From Albula goreensis (lineage: Eukaryota > Chordata > Actinopteri > Albuliformes > Albulidae), in contig CM040747.1 in assembly GCA_022829145.1 (NCBI GenBank), forward strand, positions 36,844,052 to 36,908,051: a stretch of 64,000 nucleotides of DNA, given 5' to 3'. Below, piece after piece: positions 57,133 through 64,000 of the stretch. The notes under the pieces are model-generated. The model was not told where the DNA came from and ran no database searches. It saw only the letters and a list, made by a program, of their open reading frames with translations. Numbering within the stretch: position 1 is the first letter of the stretch; each line of letters opens with the position of its first letter. Position numbers and translations under genes: made by a program.

Positions 57133-59000
57133 AGGTCCTCATGAGATGAACAGTGTTGATATCTGCAGGAGACTCAAGTACAATCCAAACACAGCTTGCA
57201 AAACCAACATTACAAGATTATTACATCTTTCACCACTAGGAGTAAGCAAAGGGTCTTTGCTATTCTGGCTAAAAGGACACTTACTCTAAAACTGTGACTC
57301 ACAGAAGAGATAATGATGGTACATTCTGTTATGCAGTCCTGTCTTTAAATATGATCGCATTGTGTGAAGCTGTTCTCTACACACAGAATGTATCTGATGC
57401 CCAGTCATTTGATTGAGTTAGGAACTCACTCACCACTTTCCTAACGGTCGTGTTAGCTGATGACATGCTCATGTATTTGACCTGTGTTTAGACACTCACC
57501 ACCAGGGTGCTGCTCACTCTCTCAAAAGCATATTGATTCTTTGGAGTTTCAGAAATGATCACTCTGGGAAACTAAAAATCCCACAGTTATGGAATTACAC
57601 ATTTTAAAAATTGTTTAAAAGATAAGAAAGAAAGAATGAGACATATGACATTCAATACAGGGAATTGTAGAGATTTGTTTTAATTTTGCATTTTATAACT
57701 TTCATGTTTTGGATATCATAAATATTTAATTATATTGTCTTACAGAATAAAAGAAAATTGCATTATGTGCATGATATTTGCCCAGCAGTAGAAATAAATT
57801 CAGAATAAAGTTCTGAATTTATTTTCTTCTGAATTTATATTATAACAGATTGAGGGTTAAAACATTTCTCTGACTTTTATAACTAACTGGCCACTTAGTT
57901 TCAACCAGAAACAATGTGAAATATTTGTAATAATAACAATATTACTTGATATATTTTACTTCATGATCATTTTCCACAATCAATTTTACAATATTAACAT
58001 TAAAAAGTGACAGTAGGTTAATATTTTCTGTAAAAAGTGACAGTAGGTGTTGCTGAATTGTGTTAAAAGCAGACCTGTCCTCAACACCTCTATTAGCTTT
58101 ATAGGCAAATTGCATTGGGTCTAGTAAACCCTCCGCTTTGCTATGTAGATTTTACTTGACCAATCTCTCAAATGATTTCATGACCAATGAGGTCAGTGTC
58201 TGGCCTCAGTGCCACTGAGTTCTTTGGGGGTTTTGTTCTTTGCTATGGGTAACAATGATTGACTCATTCTAGAGTTTGGGTACTCTCTTATCGTGCTATG
58301 GATAGGTTAAACTCATAGGAGAAAATATCACACAGCTGTAATTCACATATTTTAAGTAGTTTTCCAGTAATCCTATTTGGCCCAGGGCTTTTCCCAGTTT
58401 TCCATTTTCTGAACCTACCATTTAACATTTCAGGGACTGAACATGAACTCAGTAGACTTAGGGAGTACTTTTACACTTGGTCACCATGCATGTTGGACTG
58501 ATTGAATATATCCAACTGTGTAACACATTCCATTTACACTTGGCCCCATACCTGAGTCTCCATGAGACAGATATAAATCTGATTTGCTATCCATGCGTTA
58601 TAAGCAGTTATATGGCACTGTCTTCTGGAAGGTAGGCAGCCAAGATGATGCTGGGAGCCAAAATTTAGCTTCATGTCATTTTACAATTAAATTTACAATT
58701 TTGATTTTTCTCCAAACGTGTGAATCATCCATGCTGTTGTTTTGCACGTATTGACTGCGGGGGGTCCTAGTTGATAACTTCTGTGTGTTGATGTATTTCC
58801 ATTTGGGAGGCGTAAAGATTACAGCCTGAATGCAGTGTGTGAACTTGTAGGCCTACTTACTTTGTGTCAGCACATCTGATGTATAATAATCAGTTAATGA
58901 CCACATCAAACCTCCACATGGAAATCAAAACCAAAAATCACAGTATGATACAACCAACTAAAGCAGGGCACACATATCTACTACTATACATCTGCAGAGT
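57133..59000. other. Intron stretch without a recognised gene
   Basis: AT-rich. Includes a short duplication of aaaaagtgacagtaggt (about 58003 and 58033). No exon or identifiable element. Confidence 0.5.
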
Positions 59001-59577
59001 GATGTACTATATTCTATAGCTTGTCATCAAGCTAACATTTGCGGTAGAAGACGCCTCTGGCTCTGGTTGCTCTTCAGAGACGATTGGCTTAGATTTTTTG
59101 TTAAATGCTAAATTTGTGAGTAAGCTTCCTTGTTTTCTTTTTGACATATCTGTATGCTGACTACAAAACAGGGAAATGAATAAGGGCGATTCGGCGTGCA
59201 AACTGAGTGGGACTAAGAGAGTTTTTGTCTGATCATTGAGTTAAAGTGAATGAAGTTTATGATATTGTGCCGCCACGCTTTGATGGTGATGGCAAGAATA
59301 GCATGCATGTTGGTATCTTTATTAAAGTGAATTAGTGATGAATCACCCACATGCATAAATCATACATCATTAATATCCTAATTTTATGCATGATTCATGA
59401 TGATGAACATACAGAAAAATAGAAATGAATGGCAAAAATAGCGTTAATATTTTATATATTGTCAATATTTTAGAGACCCCCCAAAATTTCACAAATCATG
59501 TTTTCAGGGGAGCTCATGTCTTATTAAGAGGAGCCAAGCTCCCCCTGGCTCCCCTGTAGTTCACACCCTGCCTGAAT
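59001..59577 (-). mobile_element. hAT-like transposon 5' end with truncated ORF start
   Basis: On the minus strand a cagggtgtgaactacagggg end (59577) is followed about 370 bases later by an ATG frame beginning MSKRKQGSLLTNLAF, of the KRKQ-rich type starting some hAT/ZMYM-like proteins. It is cut short at 59007. The other end was not found; assignment tentative. Confidence 0.42.
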
Positions 59578-59879
59578 GACATGATACTGTTTCGTAGAAT
59601 TACTTGACAAGCTTTGACATTTCCATGGGTTTTTTTTTATCAAGATACCATTTAAATTTAGTTCAGATATTATGTTGTTGTTCCATTTTAAAAAGTAATT
59701 ACAATATGTTCACCTTCTTCCAGCCATTTAGAGCTTGTCCTTATGAAACTCCTTTGGCTTTATAGATGTACTGTTGACTCACCTTGCTTTTCAAATGAGA
59801 TAATTTAGTTCAGTTTTCTTCTGGTTTATATTCATTGTATGTACTTCAAAATGAAATAATATTGATGATCAATTCATTT

Positions 59880-60600
59880 TCCTCCCTTTTTCAGAACCTG
59901 ATTTCATTTCTAGGGTTTTGTATCTCAAATTTAGAAGGTCCTGTTCAGATCATATAATGTTTCTTGCTTTGCTTTATCCAGACAGAATTAATACATGCTG
60001 TAATTTAATATCTAGTAGACTCAAGTCCAAACAAAGAGGTATTATGTCTCCAGTAAGAGTGTCTTCTTTTTGGATGAACATCGTAAGTACTAAAAGCTAT
60101 TACAATAGTGTTCTGGTCCAACAGTGGTGTTGGAACAACCTCTACTTTTACAATGTTAGGGCATAATGAATGTGATATAAACCATCGGTTGATCCTAGAT
60201 TTAGATGGGCCAGTTTTATTACTCCAAGTAACCATTTGATCAGGGTTCCTGACTCTTAAAATGCTGATTGGGTCAAACATAGACATCATATTGGTTAAGG
60301 AGGTGTGATTACAGTTTTGTTGGGGCCTGTAAGGTCATAAATCCATGTTAATTTAGGGCTGGTTTAAAATCCCCACCTAATTAAATGTTCAGATTAGGAT
60401 TGATTTCTCAGAATTCATTATAAATAGCATCTAGGAAATAATTATTTCACTTATTTTGGCTGTAACCATAAATATTCCCAGGCAAATAAATAATTCCAAA
60501 ACTGATCATCTGTCGTGGCAACTGCTAAGTCATAATGACCTGCAGGGTTGAGATGAGATAAAATAACTTACATTTATGTTTTAAAAAAGAAGCCCAGCTG
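59880..60600 (-). mobile_element. L1-like LINE ORF2 endonuclease remnant
   Basis: Minus-strand reading gives, in order, a GGDFK version of the GGDFN motif (about 60385), MVTWSNKTGPSKSRINRWFI (about 60190-60240, matching the TW..SRID.WLIS pattern), LLDQNTIVI in place of SDHN.I, and RRHSYWRHNTSLF (about 60040-60060). Order and spacing fit the L1 endonuclease. Stops are present upstream of 60290. Confidence 0.82.
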
Positions 60601-61877
60601 AGTATTGAATTCTTTCAATTATTCATCGACCATCCCTTGACTGTTGGTGAGATTCTCCTGTAATTCATCCAAGTACGTTTGCAGATGATCCAGCCAATTG
60701 TTACAGACAGGCCATTTCTTACTGAGATCTAATGTTGTCCCTTTAAGAATGCCAGGAGATCTTATTAGTCCCAAATGAGCCTGTTATGATGCTATATATT
60801 TTTTGTTAAAATAATACATTTTAGATAATAATCTTTCATTATGTTAGATTTACTGAGTCATTTAAAAGCACCTTGGCTTGTTTAGATACAATGTTTTAGT
60901 TGACATTGTTTAATGAACGAGAGAGTGTTTTGACTCTGTGACCCGGAGAGTGATGAGTGAGTTGGATCGACGCTATTTCCAGTGAGGTTTGTGCGCGCAG
61001 TTCGGCAGCGTCTGGTAAATCCTGGAAGCGGATCTCCCAAAACTCGTCCATTCCACTTGAATATTGTTCTTTCCCCACGGTTTTCTTTTCCTTGTTCATC
61101 CTTAACCAACTAAATTGTGTGACAACGTGACGCTCAGCCCAGTCTGTCGGGATCTTTTAGAAAACGCTGAACAAACCGATTGCTGGGGGCAGCGAACTGT
61201 TGCCTTCACAATTCAATGACCGGGCTGTCCGTCCCCGGCGACAAGAGCGAGCTGGCCGCGGAATGAGAAGCTCCGGCGTTGGGTACAAGCGGCGGAGGCA
61301 ACGCCAGTCCTCTTTTCTTTCTTATTGTATTTAAACAAGCGGAGTGTATCAGCCGCAGGCCACTAAACTCAGCAACCTTATAGCCAGCATTGACGAATTT
61401 AAAGACAACCAGAGTAAGGTCAGGCATGCAGTATCTGCCCAGGGAGGCCGTGACACTATCAAGCTAGGAATATGTATCCTGTTTTACCACAAATATTTTG
61501 AATTCCACATCAATTGTAAGCTATTTTTCATATGACCATCTATGATTGAGTTTACTTTGTAATGTACCAGAGTCAGACATGATGGCGCCATCATCACTCC
61601 ATGTGGGACACAGCAAAATATTTTACTCGCAGTTACATTTATCCTGGTTACATAAATTCATCTTATGGAACTTGGCACAATTAGGTAAGAGACAATCAAG
61701 TCACAACTGAAATCAACGTAGGCTATGTGTCAGTAGGTTACATCATGGCGACTACAAGATTATAAAGCGAAACCTGTACAAAAACTATGTGAACTCAAAG
61801 CAAGGTTGTTACTAAAACCTGACATCGCCAACAGCCAAGTTGATTGGCAATGAGGCACAAACAAACAGTGGAGCTTG
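60473..61877 (-). repeat. Fuller copy of the left-edge block (1-921)
   Basis: Aligned partner of 1-921, including 380 bases missing there. GC-rich part at 61140-61310; a short minus frame at 60896-61109 starting MNKEKKTVGKEQYSSG is not assigned. It lies in front of an LRR-array unit in both places. Confidence 0.72.
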
Positions 61878-62585
61878 CTTCTCCTACCACAATAAAAGAC
61901 TCAACAGAGAAGCTTTTCTGCCAGAGATTGAGGGGGAGGCTATGTACCAGCTACCAAGCAAACTTATTCTATTAGCGAGGAACTCACTTGGCTACCCACA
62001 AGGTATCTGTTGAATATTCTGTTCTGTTTTACCCGAAATTGGTGACTTTGACAGATGAAACTTTAATTTGGATGTCATTAGTGGCTTGTGAAGTTGAGCA
62101 ACACAAACCGCGCACAGCCATAAGCGAGTGGTTCCTCTGCAATGCAGCACTTCATTATTATATCCTCATATAGTTTCCTGAATGTGTCAGCCTGTTCTCT
62201 GTGGAGGGATGACAAGTGGACTCATTTAGTAACTTTAGAGAGGAGCCAAAGCATTTAGATACAGCAAAACTGTTCTGAATAAGGGCCCCAATGGATCCAG
62301 CTTTGTGTGTTATTTCATTTCTGGTTTTATGCAACCAGTTAATGCTACGCTGTGTTGATTTTCTTGTAAAACTGAGTATTGTTGTTGTAGAGTTTCATTA
62401 TTTTCAGTTACACCAAAGTAAACACAACAAAAGATGGGAAAATGATGTACAGCCAAAATATTTACTTGCTTCTAACCCTAATCACAAAAGTTTGATGATT
62501 CAGACCTTGTGTAAAATTATATTTCAAATAATAAAGGGTTACACAGAATTTTCTGGCACACAACATCGGGTTGTATATTTGTCAA
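61878..62585. other. Unclassified segment before the second LRR array
   Basis: Absent from the left-hand copy, where the block passes directly into the array. Frames at 61988-62173 and 62291-62638 lack domains. Probably intron with decayed repeat sequence. Confidence 0.4.
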
Positions 62586-64000
62586 TTGGGTACTTCAGTG
62601 GTACAGTGCCACAGAATGAATTTATGCTGGATATATGACATTGACAGTGAGAGTTTACACTTCAAAATGTGGGTATTTATACAGACTATACTGAAGTATC
62701 AAAGGCTTTCCAGGTACTGGGAAAAATCACTCAATTCCAAAGAATTACTGAGCACTTTCCATCCAGCATATTATGAGAGTTTGAGGATAAGGAGACTGTG
62801 ATACCTTTGGATGCTGAGCACATTGACCCAGAACCTGGTAAATGCTGGACTGTGATGCCAGTACAGGAGCAGGAGATGTCAGGGCCAGTTGAAAGTGGCA
62901 AAGTGAACACAGAATTTGGAAATACTTTGGTTTCACACCAGTTTATCATTATCATTCATACAACTAGTAACACAACTAAATACTAAAATAAGGACCACAA
63001 TAAAATTGAAAATGAGCTTTTCTAGCTGTTGCAACTTTGAGAAATGAATAATGCACTGATTTAGAAGAGTCAAAGAAAAATGTGAGCATGTTTTAAGATA
63101 CATAAAGTGCAATAAAATAATTTTGTTTCCTGAATCAGACTGATAATTGTGATTAATAATTGTAATCACAATATTTTGCACAATAATTGGGATTATAATT
63201 TTAACCATAATCATTCAGTTCTGAATTTCAGGCCAGTAAGTTGAACAGAAGCAACTGTGAATGTTCTGAAATGCAGACCTGATTATAAACAAGCTCTGAA
63301 ACTGACTGATGCCTGAAAACAGGGAAAGCAGACTGAAGTAGCCGAGAATATTGATTGCTTTTTTTACATTACATTATCATCATTTAGCTGACACTTTTAT
63401 CCAAAGTGACTTACAGTTGATTAGGCTAACCAAGGGCCAAATCCCCCCTGGGAGCAATGTGGGGTTAAGGACGTTGCTCAAGGGCCGAACAGCAATGGTG
63501 TTCTTGCTGTGGCTGGACTGGTGGCTGAACCACCAACCTCTTGGGTCCCAGTCATTTACCTTAGCTGCTAGACTACAGGCTGCCCTTTTTATTTTGTCTT
63601 TAATTATTTCAGAGAATGGCAGTCAAGTATCGGAGTAAATATGTTAGTTTCTTATCTGAGCACCTTACTTGTGTTTGTTAAACAATATCAAAAAATTATT
63701 TTAGTTTCCTGCTGATGCCTCAGTGATGTGCACTGTTTTGACATTGGTGTTCCTACGTTGGGGTTTTTTGGTAAAATTCATAAAACCAATAACTATCAAA
63801 AGTTTGGTCACAGGTCATTGAGAAATGATCACCATCAGAACAGACACACTGCACTGCTGATCAGATGTGAACTAAAAACCCCCTTGCCTTCCTGTGACTA
63901 CTCCTGTGAACCTTTAGCTGTGTGATAATGTTGGTTTTTTACTCTCATTGGAAGGAAATACAAACTTCTCACAACTTGTCAAGCTAACTTAGTATTCACT
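62585..64000 (+). repeat. Start of a second LRR-array unit (no exon reached)
   Basis: From about 62588 the sequence follows the 1.98-kb unit of the left array, beginning at the equivalent of 1713 and continuing to the window end at the equivalent of about 4877. By that alignment the next 174-bp LRR exon should start about 430-450 bases past the window. One insertion at about 63360-63590 interrupts it. Confidence 0.88.
63360..63590 (+). mobile_element. Common fish SINE-like insertion
   Basis: Absent from the four matching array units, so its borders are clear. It carries the widespread fish phrases catcatttagctgacac, ttatccaaagtgacttaca and gaaccaccaacctcttgggt. Specific family name not assigned. 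Confidence 0.78.

Overview
The window looks like ray-finned (teleost-type) fish genomic DNA. Evidence: interrupted vertebrate genes with GT-AG splice sites; fish-specific NLR (NLR-C/FISNA) receptor exons with 174-bp LRR exons and a terminal B30.2 exon; kappa-type immunoglobulin light-chain V segments with 12-bp-spacer recombination signals; and many fish-type LINE, SINE, Tigger, hAT and Harbinger relics. Exactly 500 N (13644-14143) mark a scaffold gap. The species cannot be named from the sequence.

Layout. (1) 1-20.2 kb, plus strand: the 3' half of one NLR gene. Four LRR exons sit in a 1.98-kb tandem array (1350, 3327, 5303, 7281). About 10 kb of retroelement-rich intron and the gap follow, then two more LRR exons (17537, 18093), a 47-bp linker exon and a B30.2 exon (18942-19520) with an apparent one-base frameshift in a run of nine C. 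The FISNA-NACHT part must lie left of the window. (2) 20.2-28.7 kb: retroelement and DNA-transposon fragments, and an inverted segmental duplication carrying a short membrane-protein reading frame. (3) 28.8-34.9 kb, minus strand: three complete Ig light-chain V segments, each with leader exon, V exon, RSS and octamer or octamer-like promoter, with a broken LINE ORF1 between two of them. I found no J or C segment. (4) 35-43.9 kb: repeats, a third copy of the duplicated membrane-protein block, a complete Tigger-type MITE and a second candidate MITE. (5) 44.0 kb to the right edge, plus strand: the 5' part of a second NLR gene, with two short N-terminal exons, a third short exon, a PYD exon and a large FISNA-NACHT exon (52300-54085). 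Its LRR exons are not yet reached, but the LRR-array repeat unit restarts at about 62.59 kb, so the next LRR exon should fall a few hundred bases beyond the edge.

The two NLR genes appear to be paralogous units: both LRR arrays are preceded by the same retroelement-derived block (1-921 and 60473-61877). Most notable: an Ig light-chain V cluster lies between two NLR genes, and three minisatellites (45 bp, 45 bp, 40 bp) each contain and multiply a splice site of an NLR exon. Both genes belong to innate (NLR: sensor, PYD signalling, LRR/B30.2 ligand binding) or adaptive (Ig V) immune families. No functional link between the two is shown by the sequence.
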